Assembly (NCBI GenBank): GCA_964468645.1
Contig: CAYXUU010000005.1
Coordinates: 1 to 64,000 of the forward strand
Origin: JAIOZK01 sp964468645
GTDB taxonomy: Bacteria > Bacteroidota > Bacteroidia > Bacteroidales > JAIOZK01
Direction: 5' to 3'
DNA: 64,000 nt
Below, one piece after another: positions 27,119 through 36,271 of the stretch. The stretch's first letter is position 1, and each line of letters begins with the position of its first letter. Below the pieces are notes generated by a model. It worked only from the letters and a program-made list of their open reading frames with translations, was not told the DNA's origin and made no database searches. Both the position numbers and the translations under genes were made by a program.

Positions 27119-28414
27119 TTATAATTTTGCCTGATTTGTATTCTCCGGTTCCACCGGGCAATAATCCACACAGCGGGCACAGCTGTAGCAGTTCCCCTTA
27201 TTTGGTGTATAATCGGTTCTGTATTTATATCTTGAAATCCGGGTCAGTGTTAGTCCAAACACCAGGCCAATGAAACCTCCGAGTATCCATCCTCCGGTAT
27301 AAAAATCATCCATGATCCCGGCAGCTTCAGCATAAAGATCAGCAACCGGCCTTCCGGATGACCTGAATGCATCGATCTCCACCGTTATGTTTTCGTTATA
27401 TTTTTTATCAGGATTCAGCAGATGTTCCGCAAGACGAACTTTAGGATTCACCTTCGCCAGGTTCTCATGAAAGCGGGCGCCTGTCCATCCTCCAGCAAAT
27501 ATCAGCAGCGGTATAATAAGACTCAGGATGATAAAACGGCGAACCATCTTCCGGCGGTTTTCAGGTAATTTCTCAGGAGATGGAAAGTCGATGGCGTCAT
27601 ACGGACATGAATCCTCACATAACCTGCACTGAATACAATTGGAGGGTGTAATGGTAAGATGTTTACCGGAGATCCTGCTGACCAGGTTCAGGATCACTCC
27701 ATACGGACAAAAGAACCTGCAATAGGGCCTTCCTATAAAGATGCCCATCAACAACAAAGCACCACCAATAGCAAACATCATAAAGGTGCCGTCAAATCGG
27801 AAGATACCTACAAAGGGATCATACCTGCAAATGATAAAATCGGTAGCTGTTGCTGCATATAAAATGGCAAGCCCCAGGTAAATGTAGGGTATTAATCCAA
27901 GAGCTGATCGCAACCATTTTTTCATGCTTATGGGTTGGAACAGGAAAAGATCCTGTATTGCCCCCAGCGGACATATCCCTGCACAAAACGTTCGTCCGAA
28001 AAAAAGTGTAAACAGGATAGGAATTGTAAAAAAGATAATCACTGTTACAGGGATGGTATAATCAGGATTAAATAATGCCAGTGTCACATTTTGCAGCGAA
28101 CCAACAGCGCAGACACAGCCCTCACGGTAAAATCCAAAATAGGCAAGCGAAAATATCGTCATAAAAAACACCCCCAGACGGGAACGTTTCTTCAGGACCA
28201 GCCAGGTCATAACAGATAAACTTACCACCAGTACAAAGACATCAAGATATCCCATCAGGTCATCACGGGGTTCGGGAGTAACGGTTGGTGGCTGGGTATG
28301 GCCTGATTCAAATTCAGGTTTCGGAAAACGCTGCTGGGCATGTAAACCGGCCATCTGTAAAGATGTAAGGAATAGAAGTAATATGATCACCCATCTTTTT
28401 TTCATCAGTATCAA
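27119..28414 (-). CDS. NapH/NosR-like membrane polyferredoxin
   Basis: A 431-residue inner-membrane Fe-S protein. A signal-like helix is followed by about six TM helices, a NapH-type FFGRTFCAGICPLGAIQD and IGRPYCRFFCPYGVILN pair, a 2[4Fe-4S]-like site CIQCRLCEDSCPYDAI, another TM pair and a C-terminal CYSCARCVDYCPVEP. The FGRxFCxxxCP and CxxxCP segments are diagnostic of the NapH/NosR/CcoG family of quinol-linked electron conduits. It starts by a 4-nt ATGA overlap with the Tat ferredoxin gene upstream. It is the likely membrane link between the cytoplasmic NuoEF-like unit and periplasmic carriers. Confidence 0.88.
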   Translation of the reverse strand: MILMKKRWVIILLLFLTSLQMAGLHAQQRFPKPEFESGHTQPPTVTPEPRDDLMGYLDVFVLVVSLSVMTWLVLKKRSRLGVFFMTIFSLAYFGFYREGCVCAVGSLQNVTLALFNPDYTIPVTVIIFFTIPILFTLFFGRTFCAGICPLGAIQDLFLFQPISMKKWLRSALGLIPYIYLGLAILYAATATDFIICRYDPFVGIFRFDGTFMMFAIGGALLLMGIFIGRPYCRFFCPYGVILNLVSRISGKHLTITPSNCIQCRLCEDSCPYDAIDFPSPEKLPENRRKMVRRFIILSLIIPLLIFAGGWTGARFHENLAKVNPKVRLAEHLLNPDKKYNENITVEIDAFRSSGRPVADLYAEAAGIMDDFYTGGWILGGFIGLVFGLTLTRISRYKYRTDYTPNKGNCYSCARCVDYCPVEPENTNQAKL

Positions 28415-29007
28415 TCTTCTGAATTCATTACTTTGATTTCTCCGTTAAATCCTTTAAAAATATTTGGTTGATCAACTGGAACACGCTGGAAGGCATCGGC
28501 AGGACAATCCCTGGCAATGGCACATTCGTTGCAATTTTTGCACAGATCATGGTTAACCTGTAGTTGGAGTGATCCGTTGCCGAACGAACCGCAACCCTTG
28601 ACACATTTTCCGCAGCCGATACAGAGATCAACATCAATATCGTATTCAAAGAACGGTTCTTCAATAAACTTGCGTTTGATGGCACTTGTAGGGCACAACT
28701 GGTTTTCGGCACCTGTTGTGAGCTGTTTGGCCTCAGGCCTGAAATAACCTCCACACAGATCGCAATACCCGCACATATCATAAACATGAACACACTTAAC
28801 TGCCGAAGGTGTAACAATACAGTTCTTTGCGCAACGGCCACACTGGATACATTTTGACGGGTCAAGCTGCCAGACCGTTTCGCCAGCCATGGATTTGCGG
28901 GCAAGGACAAATCCCAATCCACCAAGGCTGATGGCAACCGTGAACCGCATTCCTGTATTCAGAAAGTGCCGGCGGTTTATTTTGTTATTCTCTTCCTGTT
29001 GATCCAT
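28411..29007 (-). CDS. Tat-exported multi-[4Fe-4S] ferredoxin (NapG-like)
   Basis: A 198-residue protein with a twin-arginine signal (NRRHFLNTGMRF) and hydrophobic stretch to about residue 40. Cys clusters then follow in order: CIQCGRCAKNC, CGYCDLCGG, CPTSAI, CIGCGKCVKGCG, and CKNCNECAIARDCPADAF. The count suits four 4Fe-4S clusters as in NapG. Export folded by Tat means the clusters are inserted before export. It is coupled by ATGA overlap to the NapH-like gene, the same partner order as NapG/NapH. Confidence 0.9.
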   Translation of the reverse strand: MDQQEENNKINRRHFLNTGMRFTVAISLGGLGFVLARKSMAGETVWQLDPSKCIQCGRCAKNCIVTPSAVKCVHVYDMCGYCDLCGGYFRPEAKQLTTGAENQLCPTSAIKRKFIEEPFFEYDIDVDLCIGCGKCVKGCGSFGNGSLQLQVNHDLCKNCNECAIARDCPADAFQRVPVDQPNIFKGFNGEIKVMNSED

Positions 29008-29058
29008 GTTTTTTATTATTTATAGTGATATCTTTCCATCTCCTTTTTTAATTGTTTG

Positions 29059-29214
29059 TCACCCTTCGGCTTCGCTCAGGATGACCAGAATTTTTGACGG
29101 GTACAAAGGCTTCGGCTCCGCTCAGCCATTACCATGAGCAAGGCATGGCAGAGCGGAGTCGAAGCCGGTAATATCAGATTTAAAGATGTCACCCTGAGCG
29201 AAGCCGAAGGGTGA
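29059..29214. repeat. Nested palindromic intergenic repeat
   Basis: Outer arms 29059-29080 and 29193-29214 are complementary over 22 bp (TCACCCTTCGGCTTCGCTCAGG with CCTGAGCGAAGCCGAAGGGTGA). Inner arms 29108-29123 (GGCTTCGGCTCCGCTC) and 29151-29166 (GAGCGGAGTCGAAGCC) are complementary with one mismatch. The GC-rich word differs from the AT-rich surroundings and resembles dispersed 'CTTCGGCTTCGCTCAG' intergenic elements. It occupies most of the 238-bp space between two cluster genes. Confidence 0.85.
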
Positions 29215-29245
29215 TGAAATGAACCTGATTTATCGATATAAATTG

Positions 29246-29467
29246 TCATTGTTCTATTTGCTTTTTAACATTGGTTTTATGCCTTTCTGCTTCCGGCAGC
29301 TTACACGATGAAAGCTTCCTGCAATCTTTACAGAGGAAATCATAATTACATACCCCATCCGGTTCAGGCCTGAATATCAGGTAGCCTGATCCTGCAACAA
29401 TTCCTGTCAGAACCAATCCTCTTGCAAACACCTGTAAAAACTCCCGCCTGTTTTGTTTCTTTTTCAT
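29246..29467 (-). CDS. Small Tat-signal Cys-rich protein
   Basis: A 73-residue protein: twin-arginine motif NRREFLQVFARG, a hydrophobic helix (LVLTGIVAGSGYLIF), then a four-Cys patch (CNYDFLCKDCRKLSSCKLPEA). The Cys spacing (C-x5-C-x2-C-x5-C) could hold a metal or a single Fe-S centre. It starts 3 bp after the stop of the NHL propeller gene and is clearly in the same operon. Function unknown; a small redox carrier or membrane-tethered Fe-S protein is plausible. Confidence 0.75.
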   Translation of the reverse strand: MKKKQNRREFLQVFARGLVLTGIVAGSGYLIFRPEPDGVCNYDFLCKDCRKLSSCKLPEAERHKTNVKKQIEQ

Positions 29468-29470
29468 ATC

Positions 29471-30439
29471 CTATTCATCCTCCGTTTTTTCGAAAACCCT
29501 GATCAATCCCCGGTATGGATCCATAACAATGATCCTGTCCTCAGAGTCAACAGCAAGATCAAGGTCTTTGGTTCCTGATGTAAATTCATTCGGACCTGCT
29601 ACCAGGCATTTGAATTCACCTGAAGGCATATGTATTTTTACCCTTTCGATTCCTTTTTCGCTTGTAACAAATGAACCATCAGCAAGTAATGATATATGGG
29701 AAGGATTACAACAACCACTGAAACCGTCAAGCTGCATCGACGATCTTTTCCAGGTGGAAAGAAAGCGTCCATCCGGTTTGTATGCCTCTAACTGGTGCAA
29801 TCCGGAATTAACCACCCAGAGTTCTCCCTCTCTCCCGATCAGAAGATCAAAATAGGGGCTGGGAATGATGAAACCCGGAATTCCTTTTTCAGGATCCTTT
29901 TTTCCAATGGTATTCAATATTTCTCCATCCCTGTTATAATGATAGACCAGTTTTGTTCCCGCATCCGCAACAAATACACTTCCCTCATTTATTGCTATGG
30001 AAGTGATTATTGATGTATCTGTTATAGATGGCCATTTTTTCAGCATGTTACCCTGAATACCCCAGACTTCAATATGATCGGGCATGCCCATATAAATATT
30101 CCCGGACTCTCCTATTGTCAGACAATAGGCATTATTACCAATCTCAAATTCATCAACAAAGGTTCCTGACAAATCAAAGACTAAAACTTTCTTTTCTCCT
30201 GCAACATAGATATTATCCTCATCATCTGTTGCAACTCCAAAAAGTCTTTCTGTAATTGGTTTGATCTGCAGCGTTTCGGAATAACATTTTATCCCGGATT
30301 CTGTAGCTTTATATGCTGACAGATTATACTCATAAGGATTGTCGGGTTCACTTACAGGAAAGAAAAAATCTCTCAATATGAAAAATAAAACCGCTAACAT
30401 GAGTAGCACTGAAGAAAGTATGATGAGTTTATTTTTCAT
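29471..30439 (-). CDS. NHL-type beta-propeller protein, membrane-anchored
   Basis: A 322-residue protein with one N-terminal TM or uncleaved signal helix (IILSSVLLMLAVLFFILRDFF) and an NHL/6-bladed propeller: FGVATDDEDNIYVAGEKKV, LTIGESGNIYMGMPDHI, IAINEGSVFVADAGTK, LLIGREGELWVVNSGLHQL, DLAVDSEDRIIVMDPYRG. It is faced to the periplasm. It begins 3 bp after the PQQ-like gene and ends 3 bp before the small Tat protein gene, so the three are tightly coupled. Confidence 0.82.
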   Translation of the reverse strand: MKNKLIILSSVLLMLAVLFFILRDFFFPVSEPDNPYEYNLSAYKATESGIKCYSETLQIKPITERLFGVATDDEDNIYVAGEKKVLVFDLSGTFVDEFEIGNNAYCLTIGESGNIYMGMPDHIEVWGIQGNMLKKWPSITDTSIITSIAINEGSVFVADAGTKLVYHYNRDGEILNTIGKKDPEKGIPGFIIPSPYFDLLIGREGELWVVNSGLHQLEAYKPDGRFLSTWKRSSMQLDGFSGCCNPSHISLLADGSFVTSEKGIERVKIHMPSGEFKCLVAGPNEFTSGTKDLDLAVDSEDRIIVMDPYRGLIRVFEKTEDE

Positions 30440-30442
30440 TGT

Positions 30443-31882
30443 TTACCGGTTTTGTTCAGACTTTATATTAAGACAAACCATCTTTTTTGAATCCCGCATC
30501 AATAAATACCCATCAGCTATGGCAATCGGCCCCCAGGCATCCTGGCCTTTGATGATCCTCTTCTGATCCATTATCTTAAACTCCGAAATACTGGCTTCAG
30601 CGATAGTCAGTGTTCCGTTATCGTTCAGGATAAAGAATTTATCATCAGCAATAATGTATGGACCAAGTCCGAACCGCTGGTCTTTGCTGCTGGTCCACAA
30701 TATTTTCATACAGTTATTCGGATCAACACAAACAAACTGGTTTCTCATCGGGCCGGCATCTTTAGGAAGAATACAAAACATCCTGCCCTGATAAACTACG
30801 GGGGTTTGTTGCTCTGATGCTACCCCTTCTTTTGGTTTATACTGTTGTATCTTCTCAGCCATATAAATACCATTATCCTCTTTCACCTGAAACAGCATGG
30901 CACCGGCCCCATAACCTGCCGTAACGAAAATCTTTCCATTCTCGAAAATCACCGGAGAGGGTGCAACCACATTGGGTGAAAAATTACTGATCTTCCAGAG
31001 TATCTTTCCTTTGTCTTCCTCATCCGCTGAAACACCCACAATTCCTCCAATTGCGAAATAAACATACAACTTCTTGCCTTCGAACGTCATGGGCATTACC
31101 GATGAATGAGACATTTTCCAGTTATCAGGATTCGGTGTATCCCAGACCACCAATCCTGTAGCACAATCAACGCCGATGAGTAATGATGTTCCACCCGGAG
31201 CGAATACAGCAATGTTATCATCGATCAAAGGGCATTGTCCTGTGTACCAGAATGGAACTTCTGTTCCGTACTCCCTCACCAGGTCACGCCCCCATAGATA
31301 TTCACCTGTTCCCGGATCAACACACATTACATGACAGCGAGGGCCAATTGTAACAATATAATCCTCATTGATAGCAGGGATCGTGCGCGACATACCATGG
31401 TTACGTTTCACATGAACTTTATACCACCTGCTCCAGAGTTCTTCACCGGTTTCAAGGGCAAAACATCTGAGGGCATCAGCCTGGGCCTCTTCATTGTAAT
31501 CAAGGAGATAGGCTTTTCCGTTATAAATAACCGGGGCGGCATGGCCCTCTCCAAGTTCAACCTCCCAGAGTATTTCAGGCCCATCATTACCAAAAGTGTT
31601 GATCAGTGGGATATCCTCTTTAACAATATTATCGAAATCCTCACCTCTGAAACGGGCCCATTTGCCCTTTAATGGTGAGTTTAAACTATTAAATAAATTA
31701 AAATCAGATCCTATCCTGATCAGGTCTCCCGAGGTAAGATCAACAACTGGCCTGTTATCCATCCCTGGAATGCTGGCAGCAAAATCTTTAACCGGATTAT
31801 AAAGCAACCAGAATATAAAAACCGCAATACCGGTAATAACTGTAAAAAAAACAATGCTTATTTCTAATCTTCCTTTCAGCAT
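30443..31882 (-). CDS. Membrane-anchored PQQ-like beta-propeller protein
   Basis: A 479-residue protein with an N-terminal TM helix (SIVFFTVITGIAVFIFWLLY) and an outside-facing PQQ-like propeller opening KGKWARFRGEDFDNI. Blades include CFALETGEELWSRWYK, VDPGTGEYLWGRDLV and VDCATGLVVWDTPNPDN. It is the first gene of the compact redox operon and lacks any heme c motif, so it is not a classical quinohemoprotein dehydrogenase. The 286 bp upstream (31883-32168) contain no gene I can support. Confidence 0.83.
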   Translation of the reverse strand: MLKGRLEISIVFFTVITGIAVFIFWLLYNPVKDFAASIPGMDNRPVVDLTSGDLIRIGSDFNLFNSLNSPLKGKWARFRGEDFDNIVKEDIPLINTFGNDGPEILWEVELGEGHAAPVIYNGKAYLLDYNEEAQADALRCFALETGEELWSRWYKVHVKRNHGMSRTIPAINEDYIVTIGPRCHVMCVDPGTGEYLWGRDLVREYGTEVPFWYTGQCPLIDDNIAVFAPGGTSLLIGVDCATGLVVWDTPNPDNWKMSHSSVMPMTFEGKKLYVYFAIGGIVGVSADEEDKGKILWKISNFSPNVVAPSPVIFENGKIFVTAGYGAGAMLFQVKEDNGIYMAEKIQQYKPKEGVASEQQTPVVYQGRMFCILPKDAGPMRNQFVCVDPNNCMKILWTSSKDQRFGLGPYIIADDKFFILNDNGTLTIAEASISEFKIMDQKRIIKGQDAWGPIAIADGYLLMRDSKKMVCLNIKSEQNR

Positions 31883-32168
31883 ATGAGCCTGATGAGTTCA
31901 TTTAGTATGATACAAAGTAAAGAATATTTATTTTCTCGAAAGATCATATACCATAATGCTGTTTTTGTAACGCAGGTAAAGCCATTTAATTTTAATAACA
32001 GGGTGAGCCTGATGATTTCTTCGTTTGCCACCTGCCTGATATGAAATGATATGCTCAAATCCGTTGCCCAGTGGCCTAAAAAGTGACATCAGCCCATATC
32101 AATATAACATATGATGATTTAATGAATACTGGTAAATTATATTGCAAATCCGGTGTATTAAACATATA

Positions 32169-32513
32169 TTAGAAATATACCTTCTCCTTTATATCATAAA
32201 CTCTCAGGATGCTGTCATGCCTTATGTATAAGCGGCTATTATGTATCACTGGATGAGAATAATGTTCATTGCATGTATGGTTTCTTCTGTCACTGTGGCC
32301 AGGAAAGTTATTAGTCCATTCACGTCCCAGTTCATTATATTCCCATATTAATTCAGGCCCGTTTTCGGGCCATTCTATTAATAATCCTGTATCGGGATAG
32401 ATGCCATTTCTGTCGGGCCCTCTCCATTGACTTATTTCTGGGGGATTTGTAGTACAGCTCTGAATAATAACTGAGAGAATCACTATGATTATCTGGTGAA
32501 TTCTCGATTTCAT
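32169..32513 (-). pseudogene. Internally deleted QWRG-propeller paralog
   Basis: A 114-codon frame starting MKSRIHQIII with a lipoprotein signal (LSVIIQSC), then the family opening QWRGPDRNGIYPDTGLLIEW and LIWEYNELG. It jumps to EWTNNFPGHSD, which in intact paralogs lies about 40 residues later, and then to HYSHPVIHNSRLYIRHDS and LRVYDIKEK, the family C terminus. Two internal deletions have removed about 290 residues without destroying the frame. Its closest text match is the neighbour at 32524-33762. Confidence 0.8.
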
Positions 32514-32523
32514 GGCCGAAAAT

Positions 32524-33762
32524 TTAGGATATTCCTTTTTCCTTAATATCATAAACCTTAAGGGTACTGTCGTTTCTGATATATAATCTTTTTTCATGAA
32601 TTATAGGTTGTGAAAAATGCTCTTTACCACCCGGAAACTGGAATGAACTGTGAATTTTTAATCCGGTTGAGTCGTGTCCAATCAGGGAAACTTTACCTTT
32701 AAATGAATAAGTATACAGCATATCATCCGCTGCAAATACTGTTAATGGAAGTTCAGTTTTCACAGAGTCAACAACTTCTCCCGTTTGCCAGTCAACAGCA
32801 ACAAAATGTTTTTTATGGTTGCTGGTTCCGTATAAATAATTATTTATATGAACCACATCTCCCAGGCCTGTGTCAAGATACTTCATTTTCCACACTTCCT
32901 CCACCGAGCGGCCACTATCGTTAACCTGAAGCATAACTGATCCTATACGGTAATCTGCCATAACAAAAAGATTGCCATTGTTGAATACCGGAATATTGGA
33001 ATGAATGTCAGAACCCCCTTCCAGGACATATTTCCACGCCGTTTCTCCGGTTTCAATGTCTATGGCAATAATACTTTCAGCATAAACAGTGGTAAAATAT
33101 TTCTTCCCATCCAATTCATAAATTCCGGGTGAACAATAGGCACTGACCTCCTCACTACCTTTACTTGTCCATAATAGTTCTCCGGTAAACCTGTCCAGGC
33201 AAATAATATTATTCTCTTCTCCACCGGGCGTACAAAAGATGCGGTCCCCATCAAACAGCAGGTTTTCTGTAATTCCAAAGCGGTTGTTCTTTCCTTCGTA
33301 TTCTTCAATGATGTTTTTATTCCAAATGATATTACCGGTTTCGGTATTAAAACAGAAAAGATCACCCAGCCCGTTCAAAATATATCCTTCAGTTCCAATG
33401 ATCAGCGGTGTTGATCGCATTCCAGGGAAGTTTGTCATCCATTCCTTCCCCAGTTCTTTTTTCCAGAGCAATTCACCATTATGGTTAAATGTGAAAATGT
33501 AGCTGATACTATCGATGGTACCTACCGTATAAACTTTTTCGGATGTTGCTGCAGCAGATGAATATCCATTACCCAGTTCGTTGTATTCCCACACCAGGTC
33601 AGGACCATCCTCGGGCCATTCTTTCAGCAATCCTGTTTCAGGGTAAATACCATTTCTGTCGGGACCTCTCCACTGGCTTATTTCCGGTGGGGGATTGTCA
33701 CAACTTTGAAATAGAAGAATGGGTAAAAACAGGATTATAATGATATTGAATATTGATTTCAT
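32524..33762 (-). CDS. QWRG-type PQQ-like propeller lipoprotein (array member 1)
   Basis: A 412-residue protein with a lipoprotein signal (LPILLFQSC). The family opening is ISQWRGPDRNGIYPETGLL, followed by blades with FNTETGNIIWNK, LDRFTGELLWTSKG and IDIETGETAWKYV, and the terminal IIHEKRLYIRNDS block. A single seven- or eight-bladed propeller is expected. The gene lies 17 bp after the next paralog in a head-to-tail array, so cotranscription is likely. The ligand is unknown. Confidence 0.85.
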   Translation of the reverse strand: MKSIFNIIIILFLPILLFQSCDNPPPEISQWRGPDRNGIYPETGLLKEWPEDGPDLVWEYNELGNGYSSAAATSEKVYTVGTIDSISYIFTFNHNGELLWKKELGKEWMTNFPGMRSTPLIIGTEGYILNGLGDLFCFNTETGNIIWNKNIIEEYEGKNNRFGITENLLFDGDRIFCTPGGEENNIICLDRFTGELLWTSKGSEEVSAYCSPGIYELDGKKYFTTVYAESIIAIDIETGETAWKYVLEGGSDIHSNIPVFNNGNLFVMADYRIGSVMLQVNDSGRSVEEVWKMKYLDTGLGDVVHINNYLYGTSNHKKHFVAVDWQTGEVVDSVKTELPLTVFAADDMLYTYSFKGKVSLIGHDSTGLKIHSSFQFPGGKEHFSQPIIHEKRLYIRNDSTLKVYDIKEKGIS

Positions 33763-33779
33763 AATTTCTTTTTTTGAAT

Positions 33780-34994
33780 TTACTCACTGATATTATATGC
33801 CCATAAATTGTCCTGGTACCTGAGGTATAGTTTTCCATCATAAACCACGGGATGCGCACTGTGATCTTTCTTTGGCGGGCCGGGTACTTTAAACTGTCCT
33901 TTAACCACAAAACCATTTTCTGTCGGTTCTATCAGGCCGGCTTTACCTGTAATGTCATACCAGTAAAGTAACCCATCAGCATAAAGTAATGCTCCCGGAA
34001 GGAATTCTTCTGTATTGTACTTCTCCTCTCCTGTTTTCCAGTTAACGCAACTCCAGCTCTGATGCTCCCAGTTAGCACCATAGAGATTGTTACCTATAAG
34101 TATAGCATCACCATTTTCGAGATCCATCAGGTCGTTCTTCCAGGTTTGTTCAACCGACTTTCCGTCATTTGCAATTTTTAACTGGAAACTTCCCATCTCC
34201 CAGGCATCCATGACGAAAATAAGCCCATCATGATACAGGGGAGAATTACCATGTATATCATAAGGATATTCCATAGGAAATGTCCATGCAACCTTTCCGT
34301 TTTCAAGATCCAGGGCGAGAACTGTTTTACCAGTAACTGTTGAGAAGTATTTTATACCATTGTGTTCGAAGATCACCGGGGCACAATAGGCACTTGCCTC
34401 ACCGTTACCCTTGCTTTTCCAGATCAGATCCCCATTAAATCTGTTCAGGGCAACAATATTGGTATCTGCCCCTCCGGGAGTACAATAAAGGATATCCCCA
34501 TCAATCAAAAGATTTTCTGTTATTCCGAAACGTATATTTTTTCCCCCGTATTTTTCGATAAGATCTGTGCTCCACACATGATTTCCGTTCTCAGCATCAA
34601 AGCAATAGAGAACTCCCAGTCCGCTGAGGATATAACCCCGGTCTTTAACAATTTTAGGGGTTGTCCGCATACCCGGGAAATTGGTCATCCACTCAGGCCC
34701 TATCACATTTTTCCATAGCAGTTTGCCGGAATGATCCAGCGCATAGATATAACTGATGCTGTCTTTTGTACCTGTAATATAGATTTTGTTGTTTGCAAAT
34801 GCAGGGGAACCAAATCCGGTTCCCAGTTCTTCAAATTGCCATAGCAATTCGGGGCCTCCTTCAGGCCATTCTTTCAGCAGGCCTTTATCAGGATATTTTC
34901 CATCCCTGTCAGGACCACGCCAGTAACTTTCTTCCTGTGCAGTTAAAACATTAACTGCCAGGTTCATGATTAATACAATTACAATGAATTTCAT
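33780..34994 (-). CDS. QWRG-type PQQ-like propeller, secreted (array member 2)
   Basis: A 404-residue product with a cleavable signal peptide (IVIVLIMNLAVNVLTAQ) rather than a lipobox. It opens SYWRGPDRDGKYPDKGLLKE, with blades YCFDAENGNHVWSTD, LNRFNGDLIWKSKGNGEA and LDLENGKVAWTFPM, and closes PVVYDGKLYLRYQDN. It contains the shared blocks TNFPGMRTTP and LYCTPGGAD that mark the paralog group. It lies 36 bp after member 3. Confidence 0.85.
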   Translation of the reverse strand: MKFIVIVLIMNLAVNVLTAQEESYWRGPDRDGKYPDKGLLKEWPEGGPELLWQFEELGTGFGSPAFANNKIYITGTKDSISYIYALDHSGKLLWKNVIGPEWMTNFPGMRTTPKIVKDRGYILSGLGVLYCFDAENGNHVWSTDLIEKYGGKNIRFGITENLLIDGDILYCTPGGADTNIVALNRFNGDLIWKSKGNGEASAYCAPVIFEHNGIKYFSTVTGKTVLALDLENGKVAWTFPMEYPYDIHGNSPLYHDGLIFVMDAWEMGSFQLKIANDGKSVEQTWKNDLMDLENGDAILIGNNLYGANWEHQSWSCVNWKTGEEKYNTEEFLPGALLYADGLLYWYDITGKAGLIEPTENGFVVKGQFKVPGPPKKDHSAHPVVYDGKLYLRYQDNLWAYNISE

Positions 34995-35030
34995 CTTGAT
35001 TTATTTTTTTGTGCTTCAGTTGTTTATTGC

Positions 35031-36251
35031 TTAACCTTTTATATCATAGGCCATCAGCGTGTTTTCATACCTGAAGTATATAACACCATCATGAATGACG
35101 GGATGGACAATATGTATCTCTTTCTTTTTTGGTATCCTGAAGAATCCCTTTTGAACAAAGGCAGTATCCGCTGGTTGCACCAGGCCCACCAGACCACCAT
35201 AGGAATAACAGTAAAGATGATTGTCTGCTGCTATGACGGTTCCCGGAGAAAACCTGCGGATTTCATAATTTATTTCTCCTGTTTTCCAGTCGACACAAAG
35301 GAATTTTTTCTTTGTTTCGGCTGCGCCGTATATGTTATCATCAATAACAACCCAGTGCCCGTTTGTTTCATCCATCATTGGATTTTCCCAGACCTTTTCA
35401 ACGCCCTGTCCATCATCGGCAATTTTCAGCATGGTACAACCAAACTCAAAGCCATCTGATACAAACAGTAATCCATCTTTGTAATATGGAGTATTGGCAC
35501 GTATCTCACTCTTCTCTCCCCGTAACGGAAAACTCCAGGCGAGTTCTCCATTGTTTGCATCGACAGAGATAACCGATTTTTCTGTCAGGGTAACAAAATA
35601 CTTTTTACCGGAATGAATAATATGAATGGGCGAACAGTATGCATTACGTTCACCATTGCCTTTGCTTTTCCAGATAAGATCACCGGTAAATCTATTGAGT
35701 GTAACAACATTATATTCCTTTCCTCCGGGTGTACAGTATAGAACATCGCCCTCCACTAGCAGGTTTTCACAGGTGCCAAACCGCGTTTTCTGCGCGTCAA
35801 AATCTTTTGAGTAATCTATAGTCCAGATGACTTTTCCATCATCAGCATCAAAGCAATAGAGTTTGCCCAATCCATTCAGGATATAACCGTATTTTTCATA
35901 GATAAGCGGCGTGGAGCGCATACCAGGGAAGCTCTCAATGAATTCTGGCCCGAGTTCCTTTTTCCATAATACATCTCCATCATGACTGAAGGCGAAAAGA
36001 TAACTGATGCCATCAATTGTGCCCGAAGTATAGATTTTCTCATCAGTAACTGCTGCAGAGGAATACCCCAGTCCAAGGTCTTCATATTTCCAGAGCAGTC
36101 CAGGTCCGTTTTCCGGCCATTCTTCAAGAAGGTCTTTTTCAGGATAAATGCCATCCCTGTCAGGACCTCTCCACTGGCTTATCTCCTGTGCGGTTATGCA
36201 TTGAACCATAAAAATAATGATGATTGTTGATGGTATTAAGTTTGTTTTCAT
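35031..36251 (-). CDS. QWRG-type PQQ-like propeller, secreted (array member 3)
   Basis: About 406 residues. Translation most likely begins at MKTNLIPSTIIIIFMVQC; an ATG eight codons upstream would overlap the stop of member 4. The signal region ends in CITAQ, where a lipobox is possible but not canonical. It carries ISQWRGPDRDGIYPEKDLLE, CFDADDGKVIWTIDYSK, LNRFTGDLIWKSKGNGER and VDANNGELAWSFPLRG, and ends IIHDGV-type IYFRYENTLMAYDIKG text. It is closest in wording to member 2. Confidence 0.84.
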   Translation of the reverse strand: MKTNLIPSTIIIIFMVQCITAQEISQWRGPDRDGIYPEKDLLEEWPENGPGLLWKYEDLGLGYSSAAVTDEKIYTSGTIDGISYLFAFSHDGDVLWKKELGPEFIESFPGMRSTPLIYEKYGYILNGLGKLYCFDADDGKVIWTIDYSKDFDAQKTRFGTCENLLVEGDVLYCTPGGKEYNVVTLNRFTGDLIWKSKGNGERNAYCSPIHIIHSGKKYFVTLTEKSVISVDANNGELAWSFPLRGEKSEIRANTPYYKDGLLFVSDGFEFGCTMLKIADDGQGVEKVWENPMMDETNGHWVVIDDNIYGAAETKKKFLCVDWKTGEINYEIRRFSPGTVIAADNHLYCYSYGGLVGLVQPADTAFVQKGFFRIPKKKEIHIVHPVIHDGVIYFRYENTLMAYDIKG

Positions 36252-36271
36252 CAGGTTGAAATTTAAAAGAT

